A stretch of 64,000 nucleotides of DNA from assembly GCF_014873945.1 (NCBI RefSeq), contig NZ_JADBEC010000002.1, positions 1,674,001 through 1,738,000 on the forward strand. The letters run 5' to 3'. The position numbers and the translations under genes were made by a program. Within the stretch, counting starts at the first letter, position 1. Each line of letters starts with the position of its first letter. The DNA comes from Rhizobium viscosum (lineage in GTDB: Bacteria > Pseudomonadota > Alphaproteobacteria > Rhizobiales > Rhizobiaceae). The notes beneath the pieces are model-generated. The model made no database searches. It was not told the DNA's origin and was given only the letters and a program-made list of their open reading frames with translations. Positions 27,225-35,863 of the stretch are shown here, in pieces.

Positions 27225-28199
27225 CTAATTCTTCGGCAGTGCTCCACCACCTTCGCCCGATGGAAGTCCGAGCAGGTGTTCCCGGCAGATTGTTGCGACT
27301 GTTGTCTGCAAAAACTTCACCCGTTCCAGCAACCAACCTAGCTCCTCACTGGTGATCGCATAGTTCGGCGAGTATCGCGCCTCGACATAGGCGCGAGACA
27401 ATAATTCGAAGCGCCGGCGGGCGATCCGGTTATCACGAGGCCAGACACCGATCAGCCGCTTGTCAACTTCCTCGGCCTTGGAGCGCAGCACCTTGATACG
27501 GTGTGATTTTGGGCTGTACAGCGTGAGTGTCAGCAGGAGGCAATGATAAAAACTCTCGCAGGATTGATGCAAATTGAACGCGGCCATGGTCAACCAACCG
27601 CGATTTATTTGATTTTCTGCGGTCTCCAAAAACTGAGACGATTGACTGTACCATTTCTCAAAATGCTGAAGTGCCTCTACCGCTGCTTCCTCCTTAGTCA
27701 GCGGCTTCGGCTGCGCAAGCGGATGGCCTTCCTCCTCGTAGAGGATCTTTCCGTCTTTAGCGATATCGACAAAGAAGGGCCGGCCCCGCGACAGCTGGTC
27801 GTTGACGTCATGCAGGCTGTGGACGATCGGAATGATCGGCGTTTCGATCCGGTGGGAGATCTGCTCCTGCAGCAGGTGCTCGTCGAGCGAGAGCCACAAT
27901 TCCTGTTCCTGCGCGAAGGCCTCGGAATTGACGATAACAAGGATATCGTAATCGGAGCGGTAGCCGCTCAAGCGATCCTCGACCCAGTCGCCGCGCGCAT
28001 AGGATCCGTAGAGGATAACCTTCAGGATTTGGCTGTTGGCCCGCTTGGCCGACAGCTTGGTGGCACGGAACTGCTCGACCTCGGCAAAGATGATTTCAAG
28101 CACGCGGGCGAGCTCGCGCCGTTTGCTGGCCGGCAGATGGTCAAGTGTATCGGTCAAGGTCAAAGCCGCATCAAAGCCTTCGCTAGGAATCGTAACCAT
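27225..28199 (-). CDS. Nucleotidyltransferase-HEPN fusion protein
   Basis: A 324-residue protein with two domains usually encoded separately. Residues about 50-130 are a minimal nucleotidyltransferase: VILYGSYARGDW carries the GS motif at residues 65-66, and SDYDILVIV gives the two metal-binding aspartates at 83 and 85. Residues about 175-310 are a HEPN-like helical bundle (AAFNLHQSCESFYHCLLL). In split form such pairs act as MNT-HEPN toxin-antitoxin modules in which the MNT domain AMPylates HEPN. The Rx4-6H ribonuclease motif is not clear here, so the HEPN half may be inactive as an RNase. A housekeeping nucleotide transfer role is possible. Confidence 0.8.
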   Translation of the reverse strand: MVTIPSEGFDAALTLTDTLDHLPASKRRELARVLEIIFAEVEQFRATKLSAKRANSQILKVILYGSYARGDWVEDRLSGYRSDYDILVIVNSEAFAQEQELWLSLDEHLLQEQISHRIETPIIPIVHSLHDVNDQLSRGRPFFVDIAKDGKILYEEEGHPLAQPKPLTKEEAAVEALQHFEKWYSQSSQFLETAENQINRGWLTMAAFNLHQSCESFYHCLLLTLTLYSPKSHRIKVLRSKAEEVDKRLIGVWPRDNRIARRRFELLSRAYVEARYSPNYAITSEELGWLLERVKFLQTTVATICREHLLGLPSGEGGGALPKN

Positions 28200-28408
28200 C
28201 GTAACGGCTCACCCAATGTTTCGCACGTGTAATTTCTACGCGATTATTGTTAGCGACGCAACCAAAGATAGTCTTCAGGCATGTTGTGATCCTGGTCTTC
28301 GCGTCTGTGTTTTTGGAAGCTGAAACTTGTACCAGAAGTGTCGCGAAACGACGCGAGCCGATGTTCCTTTTGCAGTCAATACCGAAATCCTGATCGCTTG
28401 AGTGTGCT

Positions 28409-28780
28409 TCATCGCTTCAGCACCCAGACGGTCTTGCCGTTTTGCGAGGCCTCGATGCCGGCTTTGGTCCGGGTCAGTTGAAGGCATTTTTCAGCTTCGT
28501 CCGGGCGTGGCCTTATGCAAATCCCGCCTGGAGCGGCCCTCCACGTCGGGTTGATGCTCACCAGGCTATCGCTGATGGTTCCGCCGCCATCCGGACGGAA
28601 CACGAGGATGTTTGAGGCCTTTCGTTTGACGACGATCATCTCCCACGGCTTGCCGTCGGCGATCACGCTGGAAAGAGGTTCTTCGGCTCGCGCCGGTGCG
28701 CCGGCGAAAACCGCAAGGACGATCAATGGCATCAAAAATCGGCAAGAGGAGTGGTCGCTTGGTAGGCGAGCTGTGCGCAT
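28409..28780 (-). CDS. Small secreted hypothetical protein
   Basis: A 123-residue protein with a clear signal peptide: basic start MRTARLPSD, hydrophobic LMPLIVLAVFAGA and likely cleavage after APARA. The mature part has the conserved-looking stretch PWEMIVVKRKASNILVFRPD, two cysteines (in GGICIRP and AEKCLQL) that could form a disulphide, and no recognised domain. I start at ATG 28780; in-frame codons further upstream read through a non-signal segment. Expected location is the periplasm. Function unknown. Confidence 0.6.
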   Translation of the reverse strand: MRTARLPSDHSSCRFLMPLIVLAVFAGAPARAEEPLSSVIADGKPWEMIVVKRKASNILVFRPDGGGTISDSLVSINPTWRAAPGGICIRPRPDEAEKCLQLTRTKAGIEASQNGKTVWVLKR

Positions 28781-29061
28781 TATGTATTCCTTTTGGTTGG
28801 TTTGACCCTCAAATGGCAGGTCGCGATCGAGGAATAAGTTCCGCCGGCGGAATCTGGCCATGCCCTTCCGCCAGCGGAAATGTTGTCGCGATATTCTTCA
28901 ACGCGCTCGGCAATGTCATCACGAGAGATATTTTGATTTGTTAAGGGCGCCGGCCATATCTCGGCATCATCATCACGCGGTGGAATCATCCGGTATATCG
29001 GCAGCAGCGTAGCCCAGCACAACCGCCGGGCACCGAGAATATCCCACCTCGGTTCAGGCAT
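28780..29061 (-). CDS. Hypothetical protein
   Basis: A 93-residue frame that starts two bases after the stop of the 40-residue membrane protein gene and overlaps the start of the secreted protein by one base. The N-terminus has a weakly hydrophobic stretch (LCWATLLPIYRM). An acidic middle (NISRDDIAERVEEYRDN) could be helical. I recognise no domain. The tight spacing with its neighbours is the main evidence that it is real. Confidence 0.35.
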   Translation of the reverse strand: MPEPRWDILGARRLCWATLLPIYRMIPPRDDDAEIWPAPLTNQNISRDDIAERVEEYRDNISAGGRAWPDSAGGTYSSIATCHLRVKPTKRNT

Positions 29062-29063
29062 GG

Positions 29064-29186
29064 TCAAAGCGCAAGCCGTTCCGAAACCAAAATGAGCATC
29101 ACGATCGGACCGCCGAGAAGCGCGCCAAACAGGATCGTCACGAAGAAGAGGTTTGCGAGCAGGCGAGCAATAGTCTTGCGCGTCAT
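29064..29186 (-). CDS. Small single-pass membrane protein (40 residues)
   Basis: It reads MTRKTIARLLANLFFVTILF and then continues with a second hydrophobic run ending LILVSERLAL, giving one long or two short membrane helices behind a basic start (positive-inside). Its ATG overlaps the stop of the upstream 80-residue frame as ATGA, and the next frame starts two bases past its stop. It lies immediately beside phage-like genes on the other strand, so a phage or mobile-element origin is possible. Function unknown. Confidence 0.45.
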   Translation of the reverse strand: MTRKTIARLLANLFFVTILFGALLGGPIVMLILVSERLAL

Positions 29187-29425
29187 GGCTGTCCACCGAC
29201 CCGTCTTGCCGGTTCGAACCGCACGGGACGCCGTTTCATCTCGACCATCGGCACCTTGCTGGCTCGGGTATGAACGATTTTTGTGTTCCTTCTGAAGATG
29301 AGGATGATCGGCCATTGCCTGGTGCCGGGGGTGCCGCATGCCGCATCGAAGATCACGACGGTAATTTGAATGGATCCGAGAACCACCAGCGCTGCGGTTG
29401 GTTGTGCCTTCCGTATTGAAGCCAT
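29183..29425 (-). CDS. Hypothetical protein with an N-terminal hydrophobic segment
   Basis: An 80-residue frame with one hydrophobic stretch (AALVVLGSIQITVVIFDAAC) and a very basic C-terminus (VEMKRRPVRFEPARRVG). The stop overlaps the start of the 40-residue membrane protein by ATGA. Together with the two following frames it forms a compact set of three on the minus strand, divergent from the phage remnant. I recognise no family. Confidence 0.4.
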   Translation of the reverse strand: MASIRKAQPTAALVVLGSIQITVVIFDAACGTPGTRQWPIILIFRRNTKIVHTRASKVPMVEMKRRPVRFEPARRVGGQP

Positions 29426-29575
29426 GCTCTGTTCCAAAGGGTGAGGGCGGGTGAGGTCATGTCCGCCGTTTCCAAGTTGCCTGGCTTCTCTTTGGCCTTC
29501 GACAATTGCGAAAACATGATCGGGTTGCCTTTCTGCGTTCAATGCTGCTGCGATGCGAAGGAAAAGATTGGCCGC

Positions 29576-30332
29576 ATGAACGAGCCGGAAAGCCGCAAGG
29601 CGGGGCCGCCCGATCTACGACGATCAGGAAGTGGTCGAAATCCGCTTCTCCGGCAACAAGCAGACCGTCGGCGTCTTCCCGGCGCACGAGCAGTGCAAAT
29701 GGGGCGACGATCCGGTGAGGGGTGAGCGCACCCGCATTACCTACGCACAGAAGTTCAACGACCAGTACAAGAAGTTCAAGGCCGGCGAGGCGCAGGCAGC
29801 GCATGGCACGCCGCTTGAGGAACTCACCTTCCTCACGCAGGGCAAGCGCCTCGAACTGAAGGCGCTCAACATCTACACGGTCGAAGCTCTCGCGGCACTC
29901 GATGGCAACAATCTGCGTATGCTCGACATGGGCGGGCGTGAGCTGAAGACACAGGCGCAGTTCTATCTCGACAGCGCGGCCCGTAACCACGACGCCGGCT
30001 CGCTCGCTGCCGAAGTTGCAAGCCTTCGCAAGCAGCTCTCTGATCTCCAGCAGGGCAAGCCCGCAGCGACGAAGAAGGGCGGCAAGAAGGCTGTCGAGCC
30101 CAAGCCGGAACAGGAAGTCGAGGACGAACCCGAAAACGACGCTGATGATGCCGGCGGCGAAGTCGATCCGGACAATCCGTTCGCGGACTGGGAACCGGAA
30201 GACATCGCAAACTGGATCCGCGATGCCAATCCGGAATTCGATATCGACGGCCGCTGGGGCAAGGACACGCTTGCCGAGAAGGCCAAAGAGCTGAACGACA
30301 AAATCGCAGCCGCGAAAGCCAAGGGCTGGTCC
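29576..30332 (+). pseudogene. Phage structural-region gene, frameshifted
   Basis: The ATG at 29576, behind GAAGGAAAA, opens MNEPESRKAG and then shifts frame. Removing one base in the G/C run near 29601-29610 restores a continuous reading: RPIYDDQEVVEIRFSGNKQT and on through residue 240. The protein has a compact N-terminal domain, a Lys/Glu-rich linker (GGKKAVEPKPEQEVEDEPEN) and a C-terminal SAP/HeH-like segment (EDIANWIRDANPEFDIDGRW). The layout resembles small head or capsid-accessory proteins of rhizobial podoviruses. It runs without a stop into the next phage gene, so it is broken at both ends. Confidence 0.55.
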
Positions 30333-30612
30333 ATGACCATCCTGAGCGCCTGCCAGTCCGCCGCGGTTCGCCTCGTCGGCCACAAACCCACGACCATCTT
30401 CAGCTCGCAGAAAAAGCTCGAGCTGCAGTTGGCCGATCTGGTTCAGGAAGCTGCCGTCGATATCGCCAAGGCATTCGAATGGCAGGCACTCATGGTTCTT
30501 GCAGAGCATCAGGGTGATGGCTCGAAAATCGCATTCGACTTCCCGGCCGGCTTCGATCGCATGCCCGTCAAGGGCAACATCCATTCCGCCACCTGGCAGC
30601 AGAGCGGATATA
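30333..30612 (+). pseudogene. Truncated phage head-tail adaptor-like gene
   Basis: From the ATG at 30333 the reading MTILSACQSAAVRLVGHKPT continues as QKKLELQLADLVQEAAVDIA, a start I associate with head-tail connector or adaptor proteins of tailed phages. After about 90 codons (near 30605) the family-like sequence ends. The frame then reads low-complexity Arg/Pro sequence that is the shadow of the next frame. A deletion joins it to the tail gene that follows. Confidence 0.5.
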
Positions 30613-30613
30613 G

Positions 30614-31837
30614 ACCGGCCCGCGACCGCGACCCTGGATTTACCTGCAGACCTATCTCGCTGCCGGCACGCCCGGTTGGTGGATCGTGCTCGATGACCAG
30701 ATGCAGATCTACCCGCCGATGGGCGGCAAGTCGGGCGATTGCCTCAACCCTGTCGCTGGCTCGGAAGCCCAATTCCCCGGCACATTAGCCCGCACAGCCT
30801 ACGCCCTCAGCCAAATGCCGCAGGTCATTTACATCGACATCGGCTACAACGACATTGTCCGGAACAGGACACTCGCCGCTATTCTCGCGGATCTGGATAC
30901 GCAAGTGCAGCGCATCGTTGATGCGGGTGTTTACGTCATTCTGCAAACGTTGAGCTGGACCAGCACATTTACCGATGATCCGGTCAATGATGATCCAGCG
31001 TGGCCTGGCGTTCTGGACGGCATCAATACGTGGATCCTCGCCCAAGAAGGCCGCGACGGCGTGGAACTGTGCAATACGTTAGCCCTGGATGGCCCAGCCT
31101 CGGGCATTTCGCCAACAGAGTTCGTTGACGGGTTGCATGAGAAGCCATCCTTGATGGCGAAGAGGGCAGACATCCTGCTGCCAATCCTGCAGAGCATGGT
31201 GTCAGCGGGAGAAACGCGCTCCCTCGACCCGCTCAACGCCTACAACATTTTTTCGGTCAAAGGCACGCCAGGCATCACCGGCACCAAAACGAATGTCACC
31301 GGCGATGTGTCGACTGGCATGCGCCTGGTGCGTGGGACAGGTACATCCACCTATGTCGGGAGCAAAGAAGTTGTGGCGGCAGGCAACGAAAAGCAGGTCA
31401 TCACGATCACCCCCGTTGACGACGCCCTGGCCTTCCACAGCGTCACTTACGGCACCCCGGCGAACGTTAGTTTGGCAACCCTTGGGCTGGCGGCAGGTGA
31501 CTGGATCGAGATCCAAATACCCGTTGAGCTGAATGACTGGGCAGGTTGGGACTACCTCGACGGGTCCATCCGCGGCCCGGTCCAGATCGGCAACACCGTG
31601 ACCGTGACCGGCGGCGGCTGGACGACGGGCAACTACATAGGCGGCCGCAACCGCTCGCTGATCTGCGGCTCTAAGCTGTGGCTGCCAACGGGGCTGACCA
31701 TGACGAACATCCGGCTCGATAACCTGCTGATCCTGCGGCACCTATGCAATACAGGGGGCACTGGGATTGCCAAGATCGGGGCGCCGATCATCCGCAAGTT
31801 CAGTAGCCCAAGACCGGCTTGGGGACTGGCGGCATGA
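30614..31837 (+). pseudogene. Phage tail-associated SGNH-hydrolase-like gene, 5' truncated
   Basis: The frame is open from 30614 (an in-frame stop lies at 30611-30613). It encodes about 400 residues, starting in mid-domain with PWIYLQTYLAAGTPGWW. YIDIGYNDIVRN looks like the block with the conserved G-x-N-D of SGNH/GDSL esterases, and FVDGLHEKPSLMAKRA like the catalytic Asp-x-x-His block. The nucleophile block (GDS) would lie upstream and is missing. The C-terminal half is beta-rich and resembles a tail-fibre or receptor-binding domain. A GTG at 30686 could start a truncated product. Confidence 0.55.
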
Positions 31838-31958
31838 GGCCTTGAGGTCTTATTTTAGTGCGCCGCTGCTCTAGTTAAAGTCTTATCGACCCCGGACTGA
31901 AACGGTGGAGGTCGCTTGGGAGATCATAAGTGCTCTTGCCGCAACGGAGGAGCCGGGC

Positions 31959-32189
31959 ATGTCCCTACTCAATCTGCTTTCATTGCAAGACGACGAGATC
32001 GACACTGTGACGACAGTGGTTCGAAAATGGTGCTCTGATCATCATGTGCCGATTGATGGAGAGCGCGGGCGCGCCGCGATGTCAGAAGCCGTACGCCTTA
32101 CGATGGCTGGTGAAAAATCAGCTCCTATGCTGGCTGAAGCCCTTTCTCGCCATATGAGGCTGGATCAATTCAAGAGACGGCGCGATTAG
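31959..32189 (+). CDS. Hypothetical protein
   Basis: A 76-residue predicted soluble protein (start MSLLNLLSLQDDEIDTVTTV) with an alpha-helical look and the segment RGRAAMSEAVRLTMAGEK. An upstream codon at 31905 would add 18 residues. It has no known domain. It follows the phage block by about 120 bases and may be part of the same mobile or accessory region. Confidence 0.45.
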   Translation: MSLLNLLSLQDDEIDTVTTVVRKWCSDHHVPIDGERGRAAMSEAVRLTMAGEKSAPMLAEALSRHMRLDQFKRRRD

Positions 32190-32274
32190 CCACCGCCCTC
32201 AAGTGCCGCTCCCACCTTGGCAGGAAAGCGCCGCCGTATTACGGTCTCTCCGCAGGTAGGGGCCGAGCGCATCA

Positions 32275-32658
32275 ATGTTAAAAGCACTATGGATAGTTTC
32301 TATCGCTGCATTCCCGTTAATCCTCTTCGGCCTGCGGGTTCGTGAGATCTACCTTTCGAATAGGTGGCGACCCGCGACAGCGAAGATCACCGCTTGCTAC
32401 AAAGCCACGATTGTTGATGTTGATAGCTTGTTCGTCGATCTAGAGTTTGTTCTCGACGGCGTGCCCTATCGCAAGACTGAGATTAACACTCGTCAGATGC
32501 GCCGGACTGGATTTGAACCGGGGTCCCTCGTTTCAATATTCGTTAATCCAGACAACGTCGGTCAGGTCGTCCTAAGCAAGCCCGACACTAACTTCCTGGA
32601 CGTCTGGGCGAGGTCGATTGTCACGCGATTTTTGTCGACCTCATCTGGAAGGGTCTGA
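32275..32658 (+). CDS. DUF3592-like membrane protein
   Basis: A 127-residue protein with an N-terminal membrane helix (LWIVSIAAFPLILFGLRV) followed by a beta-rich domain: WRPATAKITACYKATIVDVD, then VPYRKTEINTR and PGSLVSIFVNPDN with VVLSKPD. This order (helix, W-P-x-x-A-x-I, Y-x-V-N-P) is that of DUF3592 proteins. The second helix of that family is not obvious. Role unknown. It is convergent with the next gene. Confidence 0.5.
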   Translation: MLKALWIVSIAAFPLILFGLRVREIYLSNRWRPATAKITACYKATIVDVDSLFVDLEFVLDGVPYRKTEINTRQMRRTGFEPGSLVSIFVNPDNVGQVVLSKPDTNFLDVWARSIVTRFLSTSSGRV

Positions 32659-32676
32659 CCCCCTATCGCCCCATCA

Positions 32677-33243
32677 TCATTTGTTATCGCTGCTGACTGC
32701 ACTCCAGTGCCAAAGTCTAACTGCTTGTAGCCCCCACACAACAACGAGGGCGTAGACGCAAATCATCCGGAAAATCGACTTCGCGATAAGCCAGTTAATC
32801 GAATCGTAGGTTCGATAGCTGAACCCCGCGCGATACCCGTGATATTGGTCGTTAAAGCCGTCCCGAAAGATGAGGTAGCCCAGTAGGAACACTGACACGA
32901 CGATCAACACAGGCCGATTTGCTGGTGGGATATGATCGGCGTTTCGGGATAAAAAAACGAAGACGCCCGCAAGAACAGCAATGTACAAGGATAGGATCGA
33001 ACGTACAGCAAAAAGCACGCATTGCTGACTATCGGAGTAGACAAGATTCGTGATCTCATCGAACATGGTGAGGTTCTGAAACCAAAAAGATCGAAGAAGC
33101 CACACGTCCCGGAAGTAGCACACGCCCGTCGTCGGTAGGCGCCACATCGTTATCCACGTCGCTCCCGAGAAGAACGCCAGCACCCAGAACCAAATCCAAA
33201 TTGCCTTAGTTCGGTGGGCCTGGGCCCCGTCATGCTCGGTCAT
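32677..33243 (-). CDS. Hypothetical integral membrane protein
   Basis: A 188-residue protein with about four membrane helices (near residues 13-32, 78-97, 108-125 and 155-175) and a polar stretch with DGFNDQYHGYRAGFSYRTYD between the third and fourth. I do not recognise the family. It sits in a run of minus-strand hypothetical genes. Confidence 0.5.
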   Translation of the reverse strand: MTEHDGAQAHRTKAIWIWFWVLAFFSGATWITMWRLPTTGVCYFRDVWLLRSFWFQNLTMFDEITNLVYSDSQQCVLFAVRSILSLYIAVLAGVFVFLSRNADHIPPANRPVLIVVSVFLLGYLIFRDGFNDQYHGYRAGFSYRTYDSINWLIAKSIFRMICVYALVVVWGLQAVRLWHWSAVSSDNK

Positions 33244-33348
33244 AATATCCCCTCAACCAACGGGACAGGTATGGATCACCAAACTGGCTGTCAATGACAA
33301 TCAAGCTCCTGTCTGCTTTGGGCCGAAAGCCGCCCCACCGCCCCAACA

Positions 33349-33963
33349 TCATTCGGCGGCTTTACCCAAACCCAACTCCTCGTCTGTCGGGAGCTGATGT
33401 CCGATAGGCGCGGATGGTGGGCAAAAGGCAGGCCTCGGGGCATTATCGATGAGGACCACATACTGCTCGAACGTCGGTATCAGCTTGTATTTGACCGCAA
33501 GATTATAGCATGTGTCGAGGGCGCTCTTGCCCATGAAGCATTTGTTTACAGACCTGACTTTCTCCGCAGCGCCAGGCTCGTAGTATCCGCCCATTAGATC
33601 CATCAGCGGGTCTGCCACCATCCCGTGTTTGCGCAGCTCTTCAGAAAATGATTTGCGGGCATAGAGCATCAAGGCAATGGAGTTGTGCGCAGCATACCAC
33701 CCAAGCCCGTCTCTGGTTGCCGGGAAGTACGATGGAGGATAAAGACCTCCAAAAAATTGACCCGCCAATCTTTCCAACGCAGCGTCATTTCCCTGGCGGG
33801 CATCTTTCCATAGTTCCCGCCAGACCTGATCGCACTTTCCTTCCGTGTACAGCTTCAAAAGACGTTGTTCCTGCGTGGCAACGGCTGGCGCTGGCAGCTG
33901 AATGAGGCACGATGCAAGCGAGAGAATTGCAAGGAGCTTTCTTGTCGCTCGGGTATTTCGCAT
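33349..33963 (-). CDS. Secreted hypothetical protein with Sel1/TPR-like start
   Basis: A 204-residue protein. I start at ATG 33963 because MRNTRATRKLLAILSLASCL is a clear signal peptide, with cleavage predicted after PAVA. The mature part begins RLLKLYTEGKCDQVWRELWK and ERLAGQFFGG, resembling helical repeats. It contains several cysteines (KCD, NKCF, DTCY, FCPP) that could form disulphides in the periplasm. No catalytic motif is evident. Confidence 0.55.
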   Translation of the reverse strand: MRNTRATRKLLAILSLASCLIQLPAPAVATQEQRLLKLYTEGKCDQVWRELWKDARQGNDAALERLAGQFFGGLYPPSYFPATRDGLGWYAAHNSIALMLYARKSFSEELRKHGMVADPLMDLMGGYYEPGAAEKVRSVNKCFMGKSALDTCYNLAVKYKLIPTFEQYVVLIDNAPRPAFCPPSAPIGHQLPTDEELGLGKAAE

Positions 33964-34061
33964 CACGTGTCTCCATCGCAAGTGTTTGGGACTGTTCAGA
34001 GGGAAGAAAGCGGCCGAATCGTGCCGGTCAGTCCACAGCCCCATCATCATCTGTGCGCGGT

Positions 34062-34460
34062 TTATTCCCGCTCGGGACTGTACAGCTTGCCGAGCATCTC
34101 GGTCACGATCACCGCTGCAGCCTGGTTGGGCAGTGGCTTGTGACCGAGCAGCGCATGGATGAAATCGATAGGATCGGCAAAGCCGAATGCGCTCTGCATC
34201 TGGTCTAGGTTGGCCTGCAAGATGGCAAAGACGGTCGCACGGCCGGACAGTGACAGCCGTGGCTCATGGCCGCCGTCGCTCTCGAAATAGGGTGGACCGG
34301 CCTTCTCATCGCCTGGCGCAATCCGGTCCAGCTGGTGGCGAACAGCATCGCGGACGAACTTGGAAATGCCTTTCTCACCGACGATCTGCGACACGCGTGC
34401 GTTGTCGTTGGGATCGAGGTTGAGATTGGTTCTCTGGACTTTGAGCGGCAGTCTACCCAT
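34062..34460 (-). CDS. Hypothetical protein with ribbon-helix-helix-like N-terminus
   Basis: A 132-residue protein. Starting at ATG 34460 it reads MGRLPLKVQRTNLNLDPNDN, then ARVSQIVGEKGISKFVRDAV. A basic beta-strand followed by two helices is compatible with a ribbon-helix-helix DNA-binding unit. The remainder is helical with no known domain. It could be a small regulator. Confidence in the function is low, in the gene moderate. Confidence 0.45.
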   Translation of the reverse strand: MGRLPLKVQRTNLNLDPNDNARVSQIVGEKGISKFVRDAVRHQLDRIAPGDEKAGPPYFESDGGHEPRLSLSGRATVFAILQANLDQMQSAFGFADPIDFIHALLGHKPLPNQAAAVIVTEMLGKLYSPERE

Positions 34461-34526
34461 GCCGGCAAGGTGCGGGGATTCGGCTTGTCCGAAGGTTACG
34501 CGTAATAAGCTGCGCAAAGCGCCGGC

Positions 34527-35078
34527 CTATCGTCTGCTGCTGAGGCTTCGGCTGGCGATGCCATAAAGAATTAGCAGAGAAAACGACGCCATCCACCCGC
34601 ACCACATGCTAGCAAACCAGGCGGCCGCGAAATCCAAAGGACCGAACAAGCTTACACCGACCTCACACTTTGTGTTTGAACATTGTGAAGGCGCAAACGC
34701 CACGGCGTAAGTTCCGATCGCTCCGACCGCTAAGCCGCCGATTGCTCCCAGGAACAACTGTATATCTGAATATTCTGGATTGCCGATCTCGACACGTTGT
34801 CTTCTGATCAGCGTTAAGCTCCAGAACACAGTCGGAACTACGGTTCCTGTCGCCGCCAGGGTCATCGACAACGGCGTTCTGATGAAGAGCATTGGGACTA
34901 TGTTGCCGTATAAATACGAGAGGACGATGATACTTGTCATTGGTGCAAGCATCCATCCTTTCGGCTTGTTTTTCTCGTGAAGCCAAGCCCATACGGAGCC
35001 GATGGCGAAAAGTACCGGCACCGGTGGGAAATGCCAGTTCGACACCAAAAAATTCAGCAACCTAATCCCCTGCGTCAC
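34527..35078 (-). CDS. Hypothetical integral membrane protein
   Basis: A 183-residue protein with about five membrane helices (near residues 17-33, 41-60, 70-88, 110-128 and 150-175). The segment FSLLILYGIASRSL closes the last helix. No family is recognised. It lies in the same minus-strand series of accessory genes as the secreted and lipoprotein genes around it. Confidence 0.5.
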   Translation of the reverse strand: MTQGIRLLNFLVSNWHFPPVPVLFAIGSVWAWLHEKNKPKGWMLAPMTSIIVLSYLYGNIVPMLFIRTPLSMTLAATGTVVPTVFWSLTLIRRQRVEIGNPEYSDIQLFLGAIGGLAVGAIGTYAVAFAPSQCSNTKCEVGVSLFGPLDFAAAWFASMWCGWMASFSLLILYGIASRSLSSRR

Positions 35079-35163
35079 GTTGGGGCGACGATTACGCTAA
35101 GTTGAAATCCGAAGCTAGCCCCACCACCCCATCACCGAGCGGACGGCGGGAGCAGCGCATTGC

Positions 35164-35376
35164 TCAACGAAACTTTGGTACGCATTCCACTTCATTGGAT
35201 TGACCAAAGCCGCCGCCCGTGACGAGCTTCATCTCCGAGGGTGGGCATGAATCGTCCGTGACGATTACCTGTTGCCCTTGCCTGAGAGCGCCCTTGTCGG
35301 GAACCTTGTCAACAAGCGGGGGGCCGCAACCGACGAGTGCGGATAGACACAATATGAGTAGCGCACCACGCGTCAT
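35164..35376 (-). CDS. Small lipoprotein (DUF6719-like)
   Basis: A 70-residue lipoprotein. From ATG 35376 the signal peptide is MTRGALLILCLSALVGCG with the lipobox LVGC, so the mature Cys should be lipidated. The rest has the pattern KGALRQGQQVIVTDDSCP then VTGGG and a final Cys in VECVP. This is shared by small rhizobial lipoproteins of the DUF6719 kind. A paired disulphide is likely. Function unknown. Confidence 0.6.
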   Translation of the reverse strand: MTRGALLILCLSALVGCGPPLVDKVPDKGALRQGQQVIVTDDSCPPSEMKLVTGGGFGQSNEVECVPKFR

Positions 35377-35425
35377 TAGTTCTCGAACTCGCGATTGCCT
35401 GGTGAGTAATATGGCCGCGGATGTT

Positions 35426-35689
35426 TCAATGAATTGAGGCGACTGCGCCGACACCGGCTTCACTAGCTGCTCGAAGGATCGCACTTCTCAGCTCGTCGCT
35501 GCTGGCTTTCCCGGTCATAACGTCGAGACACGCTTTCACCGCGGTTAGAAATTCCTCGCCATCATCTGATGGCCACTCCTTGATCAAAGCGTTGGCAGCC
35601 TCAAGAGCAGTGCGAACTATCAGCCGGCGGCCTGGATCCTCGAAGATGAGGATGACCTTATCGAATTCGGTCGACATGTCGATTTTCAT
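35426..35689 (-). CDS. DUF982-family protein
   Basis: An 87-residue protein starting at ATG 35689 (MKIDMSTEFD). The pattern VILIFEDPGRRLIVRTALEA, ALIKEWPSDDGEEF, then a CLDVMTGKAS-like segment and a C-terminal AILRAASEAG helix is that of DUF982, a small family expanded in Rhizobiaceae. No function is established for the family. An ATG six codons upstream is also possible. Confidence 0.65.
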   Translation of the reverse strand: MKIDMSTEFDKVILIFEDPGRRLIVRTALEAANALIKEWPSDDGEEFLTAVKACLDVMTGKASSDELRSAILRAASEAGVGAVASIH

Positions 35690-35826
35690 AACGCAGTAAC
35701 TCCACAAGACGCCTGCCTAACTCGTTTCGCGCGAAAAGCTAAACGTGAGGGTGCAGACTGTCGCGTGAAAACCGCGTGACATGTGCCGGCGGTCACAGCG
35801 TCGCGCTCCTATTCCGCTGCTGATTG

Positions 35827-35863
35827 AAAAGGGTGCCTCCCGGTCAGGGGAAGGCACCCTTTT
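35827..35863. terminator. Bidirectional rho-independent terminator
   Basis: A perfect 12-base-pair inverted repeat (AAAAGGGTGCCT and AGGCACCCTTTT) with a 13-base loop. The A run on one arm and the T run on the other allow it to end transcription from either side. It is the strongest terminator in the accessory patch. Confidence 0.85.

Noticed and set aside
29457-30584. 375-codon open frame on the minus strand over the phage block
   Set aside because: It is antisense to the phage genes, has repetitive Leu/Arg/Asp composition and no recognisable domain; the plus strand has recognisable phage sequence.
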